Origin: Aequorivita sp. UBA3180
Lineage (GTDB): Bacteria; Bacteroidota; Bacteroidia; Flavobacteriales; Flavobacteriaceae
Length of the DNA: 64,000 bases
Assembly: GCA_002364215.1 (NCBI GenBank)
Contig: DEXQ01000018.1
Span: 109,591-173,590 of the forward strand
Reading direction: 5' to 3'
Both the position numbers and the translations under genes were made by a program. Numbering within the stretch: position 1 is the stretch's first letter; each line of letters opens with the position of its first letter. The notes beneath the pieces were generated by a model. It saw only the letters and a list, made by a program, of their open reading frames with translations, made no database searches and was not told where the DNA came from. Of the stretch, positions 1-8,901 are shown piece by piece.

Positions 1-1993
1 GCGGCGTGTAATCTAAATATTTAAACCCGGAAACGGTAACATAAGCAATCATATCATCACTCGGAACCATTGCGATGGAAGTGATATATTGATCTGGCAA
101 GCCTGCGCTTACGTCCGTCCAAGTTGTTCCGCCGTCAAACGTTACGTTCACGTTTCCGTCATCGCTTCCAGTGTAAATTACATCTAGATTATTATAGGAT
201 GCTGCAATTGCAGTAAGCGTTCCAAAAGCCAAAGAACCGCTTGGGTGAAGGCCGTCTGTTAAATCTGGGCTAATTGCGGTCCAAGAAACCGCTCTACTAG
301 AGGTGTATAATTTGTTACTTCCGTAAAACATCATTTCTGGATTGAACGGCGAAAGAATCACAGGGGTATTCCAGTTAACACGATCACTTCCGCTTATTCC
401 GTTAGTTCCATTTTGAAAAGATGTTCCTCCATTTGTTGAACGACGAAGGTTTCCATATTGCGATTCGCCATAAACATAATTATTATCAATTGGGTCAACA
501 TTTACGTGAAAACCATCACCCCCAATAATAGAATTCCAATCATTTGCACTACCTGTGAGTGTGCGTATTGTATTGTTATCCTGAGTTCCCCCATAAAGTC
601 TTTCAGGATGCTGATAATCAACTTCTATGTTGTAGAATTGGGTAATCGGAAGATTTTCAAAATGCGTCCAACTGTTTCCGCCGTTATTGGAAATATATGC
701 CCCACCATCGTTTCCGGCGAGCATAAAACTGCTGTTTGTTCGTGAAAAATCTAACGCGTGATGATCAACGTGCATTCCGTTCAGCGTATTCCAAGACGAA
801 CCGCTATTGGTAGATTTCGCAATGTCGAATCCTACAATATAAACTTCGGATGAATTTGTTGGGTTTACGCGAACGTTTCCAAAGTACCAGCCAAAGTTTG
901 CGTCTATCCCACTCAAAGCTCCTGCCGATGTTACTAGGGTCCAGTTATCGCCATTGTCTGTTGATTTGTAAAGGCCATTGAATTCATTGGTAATTTCATT
1001 AGTTGTAAAACGTGCATAAACCGTTGAAGGATCTGATTCTGAAACCGCGATGCCTATTCTTCCTGTTTGTGCATTTGGAGCAGGTAAGCCGTTGGCAGCA
1101 CCGAGCTCTGTCCAAGTAGTTCCGCCATCCATCGATCTATGAATCGCTGAAGTTACTCCGCCATAATCCCGTTGCCAAGGTTTACGAGTACGCTCCCACA
1201 TTGCGGCATAAATGATGTTTGTATTTGCAACATTCATAGCCACATCTATTGCAGCAGTTGAGTCTGTTACAAATAATACTTTTTCCCAATTTGTTCCGCC
1301 GTTAGTTGTTCTATAAATTCCTCTTTCCACATTTTTACCATACAATTCCCCAGTAGCAGCAGCAAAAACACGATCGGGATTTGTGGGGTCAACTACAATT
1401 CGGCCTATGTGGTTGCTTTCGGGAAGACCGACGTTTGTCCAAGTATCGCCAGCGTCATCACTTCGGTAGATTCCATCGCCAAAATAGGCTCCGTCTGTTG
1501 CGCTTCCGTTTGCTTCCCCGGTTCCTGCATAAATTCTTTGTGGATTTGATTGTGAAATAGCGATATCTCCAATAGACGGTTTGGTTACTTCATCAAAAAT
1601 AGAAGTCCAGTTTGTACCGCCATCGTAGCTTCTGAAAATTCCTCCCGTTGCCGTAGCCACATAAAGATGGTCATCGTTATCTGGTGAAATCGCAACATCT
1701 GTAACGCGTCCACCAGTGTTCAATGGTCCGATAAAAGTCCATTCCCCAGCTTGCTCGGGAGATCTATTGGCAAGAATTTGTTTTGATTGCAGAATGGCTT
1801 CTTTATAAGCTTCTTTGTTTATGTAGTTATTTGGATAAGCGCGTTGGTTGTACATCCATTCTGCTGGATATTCCATCTTTCCAATTTCTTTTTCTTCGGA
1901 ATTTTCTTCAGAATTGTTTTTGCATCCAATAAATAGTAGCGCGGAAAATGCTATAAGTGCAATTAAGTTAAGGCGTGGTTTGTAGTTTTTCAT
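1..1993 (-). CDS. Asp-box (BNR/sortilin-like) beta-propeller lipoprotein, C-terminus cut by window edge
   Basis: Reading back from the ATG at 1993 gives an uninterrupted frame of about 664 codons that runs off the left edge, so the C-terminus is missing. Residues 1-24 form a lipoprotein signal with lipobox L-F-I-G-C (Cys24), followed by an acidic Asn/Ser/Glu linker. The rest is built of propeller blades, with at least nine Asp-box motifs of the form S/T-x-D/N-x-G-x-T/S-W (for example SYDGGTNWT, TTNGGTNWE, SMDGGTTWT). Proteins of this architecture in Bacteroidota are annotated as VPS10/sortilin-like or glycosyl-hydrolase-like exo-proteins and are often T9SS cargo; the missing end would show whether a sorting domain is present. 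An exported, surface-associated protein is likely; no catalytic activity can be assigned. Confidence 0.85.
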   Translation of the reverse strand, partial: MKNYKPRLNLIALIAFSALLFIGCKNNSEENSEEKEIGKMEYPAEWMYNQRAYPNNYINKEAYKEAILQSKQILANRSPEQAGEWTFIGPLNTGGRVTDVAISPDNDDHLYVATATGGIFRSYDGGTNWTSIFDEVTKPSIGDIAISQSNPQRIYAGTGEANGSATDGAYFGDGIYRSDDAGDTWTNVGLPESNHIGRIVVDPTNPDRVFAAATGELYGKNVERGIYRTTNGGTNWEKVLFVTDSTAAIDVAMNVANTNIIYAAMWERTRKPWQRDYGGVTSAIHRSMDGGTTWTELGAANGLPAPNAQTGRIGIAVSESDPSTVYARFTTNEITNEFNGLYKSTDNGDNWTLVTSAGALSGIDANFGWYFGNVRVNPTNSSEVYIVGFDIAKSTNSGSSWNTLNGMHVDHHALDFSRTNSSFMLAGNDGGAYISNNGGNSWTHFENLPITQFYNIEVDYQHPERLYGGTQDNNTIRTLTGSANDWNSIIGGDGFHVNVDPIDNNYVYGESQYGNLRRSTNGGTSFQNGTNGISGSDRVNWNTPVILSPFNPEMMFYGSNKLYTSSRAVSWTAISPDLTDGLHPSGSLAFGTLTAIAASYNNLDVIYTGSDDGNVNVTFDGGTTWTDVSAGLPDQYITSIAMVPSDDMIAYVTVSGFKYLDYTP

Positions 1994-2058
1994 CAATGGC
2001 GTTTTAGAATTTGGGTTTTAAAAGAATACAATTTAGTTCGTTATTGTAAATATCGTTA

Positions 2059-2859
2059 TTATTTTTTTGGATACCAATCCAATTGAGTAACCTTAATATC
2101 AGGATTTCCTGCTCCAACTAAAGATTTGAATTTTGAAACATCGCTTAAACCTTCCGTGCCACGATAATGATATGGGTAAACTGTTTTTGGTTTGAAAGCC
2201 AAAACCGCTTCCGCAGCTTTTTCAACAGTCATTGTATAGGGGAGATTCATACAAACGAAAGCAATGTCTATGTTTTTAAGGTTTCGCATTTCGGGAATAT
2301 CTTCGGTGTCGCCGGAAATGTAAATACGTTTTCCATTTCTTTCAAGAACGTAACCATTTCCTCTTCCTTTTTCATGAAACTTTAAAGCTTCGGGACGAAG
2401 ATTATACATTGGGATTGCCTCAATTGTCATTTCAAAATCCTCACTCATTTGTCCATTCGCGATTACATTCGTTTTGTTTTCAAGGCTTTCGGGCATTTTA
2501 TCAAAAACAGCTTTTGGTGCAAAAATCACGGTTTTATAAGTAGCAATAGCTTCAAGTGTGGAGATATCCATATGGTCACCGTGGATGTCTGTAACCAAAA
2601 CCATATCTGGTTCTGTATAATCAGAAAATGCTTCTTTTCCGCCCACAGGATCTACATAAATTATGGTTCCATCCCAATTGAGAACCATACTGGCGTGCTC
2701 TATAGGGTTTATGGTAAAACCCTTTTCAGTTGCGGCTTCCCCGCCATCAACTTCTTCCATAGGAGTATCAATTATTGCTTCGGTTTCGGTTTTTTCTGAA
2801 GTGTTTTTGCAAGCTGTAAATGCAATTGTTAAAATTAGTAGAAAAGTAAATTGTTTCAT
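2059..2859 (-). CDS. MBL-fold metallo-hydrolase lipoprotein (UlaG-like)
   Basis: The protein has 266 residues. The N-terminus has a short signal ending in T-A-C-K (lipobox, Cys about 17), so it is probably membrane-anchored. The metallo-beta-lactamase fold is shown by T-D-I-H-G-D-H-M-D (HxxxDH-type metal site) and by the later G-D-T-E-D segment that supplies a bridging Asp. Overall it resembles the UlaG/Lactamase_B_3 class of metal-dependent hydrolases, and length fits one complete domain. The substrate is unknown. It lies 62 bp downstream of hutG on the same strand, but a role in histidine breakdown is not implied by its motifs. Confidence 0.8.
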   Translation of the reverse strand: MKQFTFLLILTIAFTACKNTSEKTETEAIIDTPMEEVDGGEAATEKGFTINPIEHASMVLNWDGTIIYVDPVGGKEAFSDYTEPDMVLVTDIHGDHMDISTLEAIATYKTVIFAPKAVFDKMPESLENKTNVIANGQMSEDFEMTIEAIPMYNLRPEALKFHEKGRGNGYVLERNGKRIYISGDTEDIPEMRNLKNIDIAFVCMNLPYTMTVEKAAEAVLAFKPKTVYPYHYRGTEGLSDVSKFKSLVGAGNPDIKVTQLDWYPKK

Positions 2860-2921
2860 TTAAGTGTTTTTTTTTGAAGATACTAAGAAAGAAATAGTTG
2901 CTGAGTTCTTTTGCATTTTTT

Positions 2922-3923
2922 TTAAGAAATAACATCGCTCACCAAATAAGCAATTGCCTTACCCACTTGATTCGTAAAAATTCCTGCAGAAGGCGATCCT
3001 TCACAAATGTGAAGATAGCTAGCATTCTCAATTTTTGAAAAATAAGAAACAAATTGTCGGGCCTCAGTCAAAGTAAATCCGCTGGGTGAAATGGCGCTGC
3101 TGCCCATAAATTCTATAGCGTCCATATCCAGCTCAATTCCAAAGTTATTTTTGCAGCAGAAATTTTCAGAATCTTTCATTGCATCGGAAAAAGACAGTTT
3201 TTGTTTTACAGAAATATCTTCAAAAAGGTTGAATTTTACTCTTTCTGAATTTTTTTCGATTGTATTGAAAACCGCTTCCGAAGTATAATTTCTATGAAGT
3301 CCGAAGATAAAATATTTATCCAAGAAACCTTCCTCAAAAGCATACGAAAACCCATTGCCGCTGTGTCTATGCTCTAAAGCACGAAAATCTGTATGCGCAT
3401 CAAAATTGACGCAATTTATGGGTTTTTGCAAGGCTTCTGAAGTTCCTTTTAAATTTCCAAAACTGTTGTTGTGCCCGCCACCAATGATTATTGGGAATTT
3501 GCCAGCTTCAACAACTGTTTTTATAATTTCAGAAACTTTATGGTCAATTTGGGTAACTAATTCGCCTAGTTCTTCGGCGTAATGATTTTCTTCTTTGGAA
3601 ATATTTTCCGCCTGTTTCATTTGAGTGTCGCAGTCTATTTCTCCCAAAAGAATCACATTTTCAGGATTCGTTAAATGGTTGTGCTGAATATTCAAAAGAC
3701 TTCCCAAAGCAGCTTCCCAAGCTTTTGAAGTTCCGGGATTTCCATAATTTGCACGAACGCCAATATCTTCGGGAATTCCTAAAAGTACATATTTTGCAGG
3801 GTGATTTTTTATATCTTCGAGCGTTTCAACAAAGTTTACTTTTTCACCAAATTTGGTTTCCCCAGCTCTTTTTTTTAGGAAAGAAGCTACATTTTTTTCA
3901 GAATAAATTTTCAGTAAACTCAT
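2922..3923 (-). CDS. hutG: Formimidoylglutamase (arginase/ureohydrolase family)
   Basis: HutG hydrolyses N-formimidoyl-L-glutamate to glutamate and formamide, the last step of one branch of histidine degradation, in the cytoplasm. The 333-residue protein carries the ureohydrolase Mn-binding signatures: I-I-I-G-G-G-H-N-N-S, N-F-D-A-H-T-D-F-R and E-L-D-M-D-A-I. Its ATG overlaps the stop of hutI by 4 bp (ATGA), so the two are translationally coupled. hutH and hutU are not in the window. The ureohydrolase family also includes agmatinase and arginase, but the coupling to hutI makes formimidoylglutamase the best call. Confidence 0.9.
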   Translation of the reverse strand: MSLLKIYSEKNVASFLKKRAGETKFGEKVNFVETLEDIKNHPAKYVLLGIPEDIGVRANYGNPGTSKAWEAALGSLLNIQHNHLTNPENVILLGEIDCDTQMKQAENISKEENHYAEELGELVTQIDHKVSEIIKTVVEAGKFPIIIGGGHNNSFGNLKGTSEALQKPINCVNFDAHTDFRALEHRHSGNGFSYAFEEGFLDKYFIFGLHRNYTSEAVFNTIEKNSERVKFNLFEDISVKQKLSFSDAMKDSENFCCKNNFGIELDMDAIEFMGSSAISPSGFTLTEARQFVSYFSKIENASYLHICEGSPSAGIFTNQVGKAIAYLVSDVIS

Positions 3924-5158
3924 TTCACTTCTTTGCCATTAATGATTACAGAATCGATCAAATTACTGCCGAAAGCATACGGCAAATAGCCATAGGACGG
4001 AACTGGTTTTGTAATGATGAGGTTGGCCTTTTTACCCCTTGTAATGCTGCCGTGGGTTTTGCTCAAGCCCATTGCGTATGCGCCATTCACGGTTGCTGCG
4101 TTTATGGCTTCTTCTGGCGTGAGTCTCATTTTTATACAGGCTGTTGCAACTACAAAATTCATATTGCCGCTGGGCGTGGAACCTGGGTTGTAATCTGTGG
4201 CGAGCGCCAATGGCAAACCTGCATCAATAATTTTTCTGCCTGGTGTATATGGAATGCTCAAAAAGTAAGAGCAGGAGGGAAGTGCCACCGGCATAGTTTT
4301 ACTGTTTTTCAATGCTTCCAAATCTTCATCGGTCAAAACTTCCAAATGGTCCACGCTTAAAGCGTTGTGTTTTACTGCGGCTGCAATTCCGCCAATACTG
4401 TTGAATTGGTTTACGTGAACTTTTGGAATTAGGTTGTGTTTTTTCCCTTCGGAAAGAATCCGTTCCATATCTGTAACCGAAAAATAACCCTCTTCGCAGA
4501 AAATGTCCACGTAGTCAGCGAGCTTTTCTTCCGCAATTTTTGGAAGCATTTCGTTGCACAACAAATCCAGATAACCATCTTTATTACCTTTATATTCCGT
4601 TGGAATTGCGTGCGCTCCCAAAAATGTAGTTTTGATTGTAATGGGGTATTCTTCGGAAAGCTTTTTCGCCACCCGAAGCATTTTCAATTCTGCGTCAGTC
4701 GTAAGTCCATAACCACTTTTTATTTCTATAGCACCCGTTCCGAGACGCATCACTTCCTCCAAACGTGCGGCGGATTGATGATATAAATCCTCTTCCGAAG
4801 TTTCTTGCAATTTTTTTGCACTGTTCACAATTCCACCACCTTTTTCAGCGATTTCTTGGTAGCTTAAACCGTTAATTCTATCTACAAATTCCTGTTCCCG
4901 ATTTCCAGCGTAAACAATGTGGCTGTGGCTGTCGCACCACGCTGGCAGGACTATTTTTCCGCTGCAATCCAAAGTTTTAAATCCTTGGTGTGGCCCCATT
5001 TTATCCATAGTTCCGTAATCTTCAATCACGCCATGGTTTATAAAAACCCAAGCGTTTTTTAGTGTTGGGAGTTCTTTCATTTCTTTTCCGCTTAACTTTT
5101 CCGGACAGTTTTCACGGACTTGAAGCAACTCTTTTATATGTGTGAGCAGTAATTTCAT
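3920..5158 (-). CDS. hutI: Imidazolonepropionase
   Basis: HutI hydrolyses 4-imidazolone-5-propanoate to N-formimidoyl-L-glutamate, the third step of histidine catabolism. The 412-residue sequence is of normal family length and shows the amidohydrolase metal motif S-H-S-H-I-V-Y-A-G near residue 90, the E-I-K-S-G-Y-G-L segment, and the late A-T-D-Y-N-P-G-S motif typical of imidazolonepropionases. It is the first gene of a hutI-hutG pair (4-bp overlap), and its product is the substrate of HutG. Upstream on the minus strand a Bacteroidota-type -7 element TATCTTTA lies at 5187-5194, about 30 bp before the ATG. Confidence 0.95.
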   Translation of the reverse strand: MKLLLTHIKELLQVRENCPEKLSGKEMKELPTLKNAWVFINHGVIEDYGTMDKMGPHQGFKTLDCSGKIVLPAWCDSHSHIVYAGNREQEFVDRINGLSYQEIAEKGGGIVNSAKKLQETSEEDLYHQSAARLEEVMRLGTGAIEIKSGYGLTTDAELKMLRVAKKLSEEYPITIKTTFLGAHAIPTEYKGNKDGYLDLLCNEMLPKIAEEKLADYVDIFCEEGYFSVTDMERILSEGKKHNLIPKVHVNQFNSIGGIAAAVKHNALSVDHLEVLTDEDLEALKNSKTMPVALPSCSYFLSIPYTPGRKIIDAGLPLALATDYNPGSTPSGNMNFVVATACIKMRLTPEEAINAATVNGAYAMGLSKTHGSITRGKKANLIITKPVPSYGYLPYAFGSNLIDSVIINGKEVK

Positions 5159-5186
5159 TATAATAATTTAAAAGCAAAATTTTTTA

Positions 5187-5194
5187 TAAAGATA
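5187..5194 (-). promoter_or_regulatory. -7 promoter element (TAnnTTTG class) for hutIG
   Basis: Read on the minus strand this is TATCTTTA, a one-base variant of the Bacteroidota -7 consensus TAnnTTTG. No TTG at ideal distance was found for the -33 box, so the call rests on the -7 element and its place 30 bp before the hutI start. Confidence 0.4.
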
Positions 5195-5377
5195 GGAAAA
5201 GAAAATCCCAATACTGAAATCCCAAATTCCAATTAAAAAGTAAATCCTAAAAAATCAATATCGAAAATGTTTGCTTTAAAATTTCCAATCTGAGATTTAT
5301 TTGGGATTTGGTTTTTGAAATTTGGGATTTTCTTCCCAGTTATTTATACCTTTAAGCACCTTGAAAAATTTTATAGA
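5195..5377. repeat. Intergenic inverted-repeat element of the AAATCCCAAATT type
   Basis: The spacer between hutI and the PLP enzyme gene holds a left arm with AAATCCCAAATTCC (about 5219-5232) and a right arm with TTTGAAATTTGGGATTT (about 5314-5330) in inverted orientation. Similar words recur at 25906-26010, at 29184-29195 and at the end of trmH (17376-17400), so this looks like a degenerate dispersed repeat. The stretch has no gene of its own. Confidence 0.5.
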
Positions 5378-6544
5378 ATGAAATCAAAAAATATAGGAAT
5401 TAACACCATCTGTACACACGTTGGCGAAGTAGAGGACAAGCAATTTAAAGGAGCTGTTTCGCCTTTGTATATGTCTAGCAGCTATGCTTATGAAGATGTT
5501 GATGTAAAACGTTATCCGCGTTACTTCAATACGCCAAACCAAGAGGCGCTTTGTAAAAAAATAGCGATGCTTGAAAAATGTGAATCCGCGCTAATTTTCG
5601 GAAGTGGAATGGCAGCTGTGAGCACTACAATGTTGGCTTTTTTGCATAAAGGAGATCACGTTGTGCTTCCGCAGACATTGTATGGCGGCACCTATAATTT
5701 CGTGGTTGAAGAGTTTCATAAATTCGGAATAGAATATTCCTTTGCTGAAGGTTTTTCCAAAGCTGATTTTTCTGAAAAAATTCAGAAGAACACCAAAGTG
5801 ATTTTTGTTGAGACACCTTCAAATCCATTGATGCGAATAACCGATTTGGAGATGATTTCAAAATTGGCAAAATCTCGCGGAATTGTAACGATGATAGACA
5901 ATACCTTTGCTTCCCCAGTAAATCAGACCCCGGCCGATTTCGGAATTGATATTATGATTCACAGCGCCACGAAATATATGGGTGGACATAGTGATATTTT
6001 GGCTGGCGCGGTTGCCGCAAGTGAAGAAGACATAAAAATAATTTGGAACCTTGCTAAAAATTTGGGCGGAAGCTTGAGCGATTATACAGTTTGGCTTTTA
6101 GAACGCAGTATGAAAACAATGGTTCTTCGCGTTAAAGCCCAAAACAAGAACGCCAAAAAAATGGCGAAATGGCTTGATAAACATCCGTTGGTTGAAAAAG
6201 TTTACTATCCAGGCCTAAAAAGCCATCCCGATCACGAGCTTGCAAAAAAGCAAATGAGCGGCTACACAGGAATGCTTTCTTTTGAAATAAAAGAATCATT
6301 AAATGTTGATGATTTTTTAAAAGCACTGCAAATTATAAAACCATCAATGAGTTTGGCGGGAGTGGAATCTACCATTCTTTCGCCTACAAAAACTTCGCAC
6401 GCGCTACTTTCTGCGGAAGAGAGGAAACGTCAAAATATAAACGATGGTTTGCTGCGTTTTTCAGTGGGAATTGAGGAAACTGAAGATATTATTGCTGATT
6501 TGGAAGGTGCTTTTCAAAGCGTTTCAAAAATGGAAAAAATTTAA
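5378..6544 (+). CDS. PLP-dependent trans-sulfuration enzyme (cystathionine gamma-synthase / methionine gamma-lyase family)
   Basis: The enzyme belongs to the Cys/Met metabolism PLP family, which catalyses gamma-elimination or gamma-replacement on sulfur amino acids. In 388 residues it shows the PLP phosphate-binding G-S-G-M-A-A (about 75-80), the aromatic L-Y-G-G-T-Y, D-N-T-F-A-S-P, and the Schiff-base lysine in H-S-A-T-K-Y-M-G-G-H (Lys199). I start it at the ATG at 5378; an in-frame TTG 63 bp earlier would add repeat-derived residues. The choice between methionine gamma-lyase, cystathionine gamma-lyase and cystathionine gamma-synthase cannot be made by eye. bshB1 follows after 10 bp, so the pair is probably one operon linking cysteine/thiol metabolism with bacillithiol synthesis. 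A gamma-lyase would release H2S or methanethiol, relevant to the sulfide genes at 43-51 kb. Confidence 0.85.
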   Translation: MKSKNIGINTICTHVGEVEDKQFKGAVSPLYMSSSYAYEDVDVKRYPRYFNTPNQEALCKKIAMLEKCESALIFGSGMAAVSTTMLAFLHKGDHVVLPQTLYGGTYNFVVEEFHKFGIEYSFAEGFSKADFSEKIQKNTKVIFVETPSNPLMRITDLEMISKLAKSRGIVTMIDNTFASPVNQTPADFGIDIMIHSATKYMGGHSDILAGAVAASEEDIKIIWNLAKNLGGSLSDYTVWLLERSMKTMVLRVKAQNKNAKKMAKWLDKHPLVEKVYYPGLKSHPDHELAKKQMSGYTGMLSFEIKESLNVDDFLKALQIIKPSMSLAGVESTILSPTKTSHALLSAEERKRQNINDGLLRFSVGIEETEDIIADLEGAFQSVSKMEKI

Positions 6545-6554
6545 AACAGATTTT

Positions 6555-7271
6555 ATGAAAATTGATATACTTGCTATAGGCGCACACCCGGATGATGTGG
6601 AATTGGGATGTTCGGCAACTTTGGCAAAGGAAATAAGCAACGGAAAAAAAGTTGGGATTTTAGACCTTACACGAGGCGAACTTGGAACCCGAGGCACAGC
6701 TGAAATTCGCGATGAAGAGGCTGCAAACGCGGCAGAAATTTTAGGAGTAAAGCTTCGGCATAACCTTGAATTCTCTGATGGTTTTTTGGTTAATAATGCT
6801 GCATCACAACTTGAAATAATTAAAATCATTAGAAAATATCAACCAGAAATCGTTCTTTGTAACGCCATAGACGACCGTCACATTGATCACGGAAAAGCCA
6901 GCAAGCTTGCCAGCGATGCGTGTTTTTTGAGTGGCTTGCAGAAAATTGAAACGATACAGGACGGCAATCATCAAAAGGCATGGCGGCCAAAGCACGTTTA
7001 CCATTATATTCAATGGAAAAATATTGAACCCGATTTTGTGGTAGATGTAACGGGTTTTTTGGAGAAAAAACTGGAAGCCGTTTTTGCCTATAAAAGTCAG
7101 TTTCACAAAAAGGAAGCAGATGAACCGGAAACGCCAATCTCCTCAACCAATTTTAGGGATAGCATAACATACAGAGCGCAGGATTTGGGAAGATTGATAG
7201 GCACCGAATTCGGAGAAGGTTTCACTGTTGAACGATATCCTGCGGTAAATTCAATTTTCGATTTAATTTAA
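6555..7271 (+). CDS. bshB1: Bacillithiol biosynthesis deacetylase BshB1
   Basis: BshB1 deacetylates GlcNAc-malate to GlcN-malate, the second step in making bacillithiol, the low-molecular-weight thiol of many Bacteroidota and Firmicutes. The 238-residue protein starts M-K-I-D-I-L-A-I-G-A-H-P-D-D-V-E, the zinc-binding A-H-P-D-D motif of the PIG-L/LmbE family, and has R-G-E-L-G-T-R-G and D-D-R-H-I-D-H-G-K-A in the expected order. The ATG at 6555 is chosen because an upstream in-frame start would lie within the preceding gene. It follows the PLP enzyme by 10 bp, which suggests cotranscription. Bacillithiol persulfide is the known substrate of CstB, whose homologues occur at 9018 and 47133. Confidence 0.93.
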   Translation: MKIDILAIGAHPDDVELGCSATLAKEISNGKKVGILDLTRGELGTRGTAEIRDEEAANAAEILGVKLRHNLEFSDGFLVNNAASQLEIIKIIRKYQPEIVLCNAIDDRHIDHGKASKLASDACFLSGLQKIETIQDGNHQKAWRPKHVYHYIQWKNIEPDFVVDVTGFLEKKLEAVFAYKSQFHKKEADEPETPISSTNFRDSITYRAQDLGRLIGTEFGEGFTVERYPAVNSIFDLI

Positions 7272-7289
7272 TTTTCTTCAATAAGAGTA

Positions 7290-7320
7290 TTGCGCAACCG
7301 TTATAATTGATTTATATTTG
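7290..7320 (+). promoter_or_regulatory. Bacteroidota promoter for tRNA-His
   Basis: TTG at 7290-7292, a 20-bp spacer, then TATATTTG at 7313-7320 match the Bacteroidota sigma pattern TTG-N17-23-TAnnTTTG. The tRNA begins 39 bp further on. This is one of the clearest promoters in the window. Confidence 0.75.
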
Positions 7321-7359
7321 CGTCCGCTTAGCGAAGTTGTGTTTTAATGCACAATAAAT

Positions 7360-7434
7360 GGTGGTTGTAGCTCAGCTGGTTAGAGCGCCTGATTGTGGTT
7401 CAGGAGGTCGCCGGTTCGAACCCGGTCTTCCACC
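7360..7434 (+). tRNA. tRNA-His (anticodon GTG)
   Basis: A full cloverleaf can be drawn: acceptor 7361-7367 with 7427-7433, D-stem GCTC/GAGC, anticodon stem CCTGA/TCAGG with loop TTGTGGT (anticodon GTG at 7395-7397), and T-stem/loop with TTCGAAC. G at 7360 can act as the tRNA-His G-1, facing discriminator C at 7434. The CCA end is not encoded. Pairs 5:68 and 6:67 of the acceptor are both U opposite U, which is unusual. A strong promoter precedes it and a terminator follows. Confidence 0.95.
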
Positions 7435-7441
7435 CGAAAAT

Positions 7442-7471
7442 AAAATCCTCCCCAAAAAGGGAGGATTTTTT
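7442..7471 (+). terminator. Rho-independent terminator after tRNA-His
   Basis: An 11-bp stem (7442-7452 with 7459-7469, core TCCTCCC/GGGAGGA) with a 6-nt loop leads into a T tract. It lies 8 bp after the tRNA end. Confidence 0.85.
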
Positions 7472-7521
7472 CGTTTACCGAAGGTTTTATTGATTCTTAG
7501 AATTGCTTTTAAATTCTACCT

Positions 7522-8526
7522 TTAATCTATAACTATTCTGTTTTCTCGATTGGCGACTTCCCAAGCGGTGTAAAAGATCAATTGGGCGCGTTTTGCCATC
7601 AAATCATATTCTATTTTATCGGGAGTGTCCGTTATTTTGTGATAATCTTCGTGGACCCCGTTGAAGTAAAATATAATTGGAACATTATTTTTAGCAAAGT
7701 TATAATGGTCGCTTCGGTAGTAAAAACGGTTTGGGTCATCTGGATCGTCATATTTGTAATCCAATTCCAATTGGGTATATTTTTCATTCACTTCCGAAGA
7801 AATATCCTGCAATTCCTGGCTTAACTTGTTACTTCCTATCAAATAAATATAATTGGGGTTTTCTTTTTTTTCAGGATCAATCCTGCCAATCATGTCAATA
7901 TTGAGATTGCACACGGTGTTTTCCAAAGGGAACAATGGGTTTTCGGTATAATACCGCGAGCCATACAGGCCGATTTCCTCACCTGTTACGTGCAGAAAAA
8001 GAATTGATCTTTTTGGCGGATATCCATCTTTTACAGCCTGTTGAAATGCTTGTGCAATTTCGAGGATAGAAACAGTTCCACTACCATCGTCATCCGCTCC
8101 ATTAAAAACATTTCCTTCTTTGTCCATGCCCACATGGTCCAAATGTGCAGAAATCACTATTATTTCTTCAGGTTTTTCTGAGCCTTTTATAAAAGCGACT
8201 ACATTTTCAGAAGACCGTGGCTCTCTTTTTCCTGCGAAATAGCTTTGAGGAACTTCCTGAAAATAATCAGTAGTTCCTGGAGCAGCGGCAATTCCTTCTT
8301 TTTTATAAAAGTTGCGGATATATTCCACAGCCATTTTTTGGCCTTTGGAGCCCGTCATTCTGCCTTCCATTTCGTCACCTGCATAAATATATAAATGCTT
8401 TTTAAGGTCTTGTGCGTTAATGGAATTTGCGTATTCAACATTTTTCTTTTTTGGGTTAGTCGTGTTTTGCGCAGAATTACACGAAAAAGTTAATGTCGAA
8501 AAGATTGCGATAAATAATATTTTCAT
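7522..8526 (-). CDS. M28-family zinc metallopeptidase, lipoprotein
   Basis: This 334-residue exported peptidase has a signal ending T-F-S-C (lipobox, Cys16). The M28 (aminopeptidase Y/S-like) metal ligands are visible in order: S-A-H-L-D-H-V-G (His, Asp), G-A-D-D-D-G-S-G-T (bridging Asp), G-E-E-I-G-L-Y-G-S (catalytic Glu pair), N-I-D-M-I-G-R and a final V-H-E-D-Y-H (His). The product is expected to act at the cell envelope as an aminopeptidase or glutaminyl-cyclase-like enzyme; the former fits better because the E-E pair is intact. A small lipoprotein gene lies 17 bp upstream on the same strand and is probably cotranscribed. Confidence 0.88.
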   Translation of the reverse strand: MKILFIAIFSTLTFSCNSAQNTTNPKKKNVEYANSINAQDLKKHLYIYAGDEMEGRMTGSKGQKMAVEYIRNFYKKEGIAAAPGTTDYFQEVPQSYFAGKREPRSSENVVAFIKGSEKPEEIIVISAHLDHVGMDKEGNVFNGADDDGSGTVSILEIAQAFQQAVKDGYPPKRSILFLHVTGEEIGLYGSRYYTENPLFPLENTVCNLNIDMIGRIDPEKKENPNYIYLIGSNKLSQELQDISSEVNEKYTQLELDYKYDDPDDPNRFYYRSDHYNFAKNNVPIIFYFNGVHEDYHKITDTPDKIEYDLMAKRAQLIFYTAWEVANRENRIVID

Positions 8527-8543
8527 AAAATGGGTACGAATGG

Positions 8544-8876
8544 TTATTCAAAAGAGGTAAGTTCATAATCTGTGGCGTTCGAACCACTTTCACCCGTTTT
8601 TTTATAATTGAAGGTGTGGGTTTTTATAACTTCGTTGCCTTCTCTATCTTGAGATTTTATAGTTACTTTCACTAAATAAGTTACACCAAGGGAACCCTCT
8701 TCATTTTTTGTTTCCGTTACTTCAATGTTTTCATCGTTAAACTTTGTGCCCTCTGGCAACTGTAATTTTTCAATGGCATCTTTTTTTGCCAACTCGCGGA
8801 CCACTTCTTCTTGTTTGTTTTCCGTAGCGCAAGAAAGAACAAACAATGAAATCATAACTAACATTAATTTTTTCAT
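8544..8876 (-). CDS. Small lipoprotein of unknown function
   Basis: The 110-residue protein has an N-terminal signal with lipobox L-S-C (Cys16) and a hydrophilic Lys/Glu-rich mature part with alternating beta-like stretches (V-T-Y-L-V-K-V-T-I-K-S). I do not recognise a family. It lies just upstream of the M28 peptidase gene (17-bp gap) on the same strand, so both are likely read from the promoter at 8902-8935. Confidence 0.7.
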   Translation of the reverse strand: MKKLMLVMISLFVLSCATENKQEEVVRELAKKDAIEKLQLPEGTKFNDENIEVTETKNEEGSLGVTYLVKVTIKSQDREGNEVIKTHTFNYKKTGESGSNATDYELTSFE

Positions 8877-8901
8877 AAGACACTTTTATAAGGTTAATGG
8901 G

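Noticed and set aside
458..745. 95-residue plus-strand frame
   Set aside because: It lies antisense within the Asp-box beta-propeller gene (1-1993) and reads the reverse of its repeats.
3725..4360. 211-residue plus-strand frame
   Set aside because: It is antisense to hutG and hutI, both of which have unambiguous catalytic motifs.
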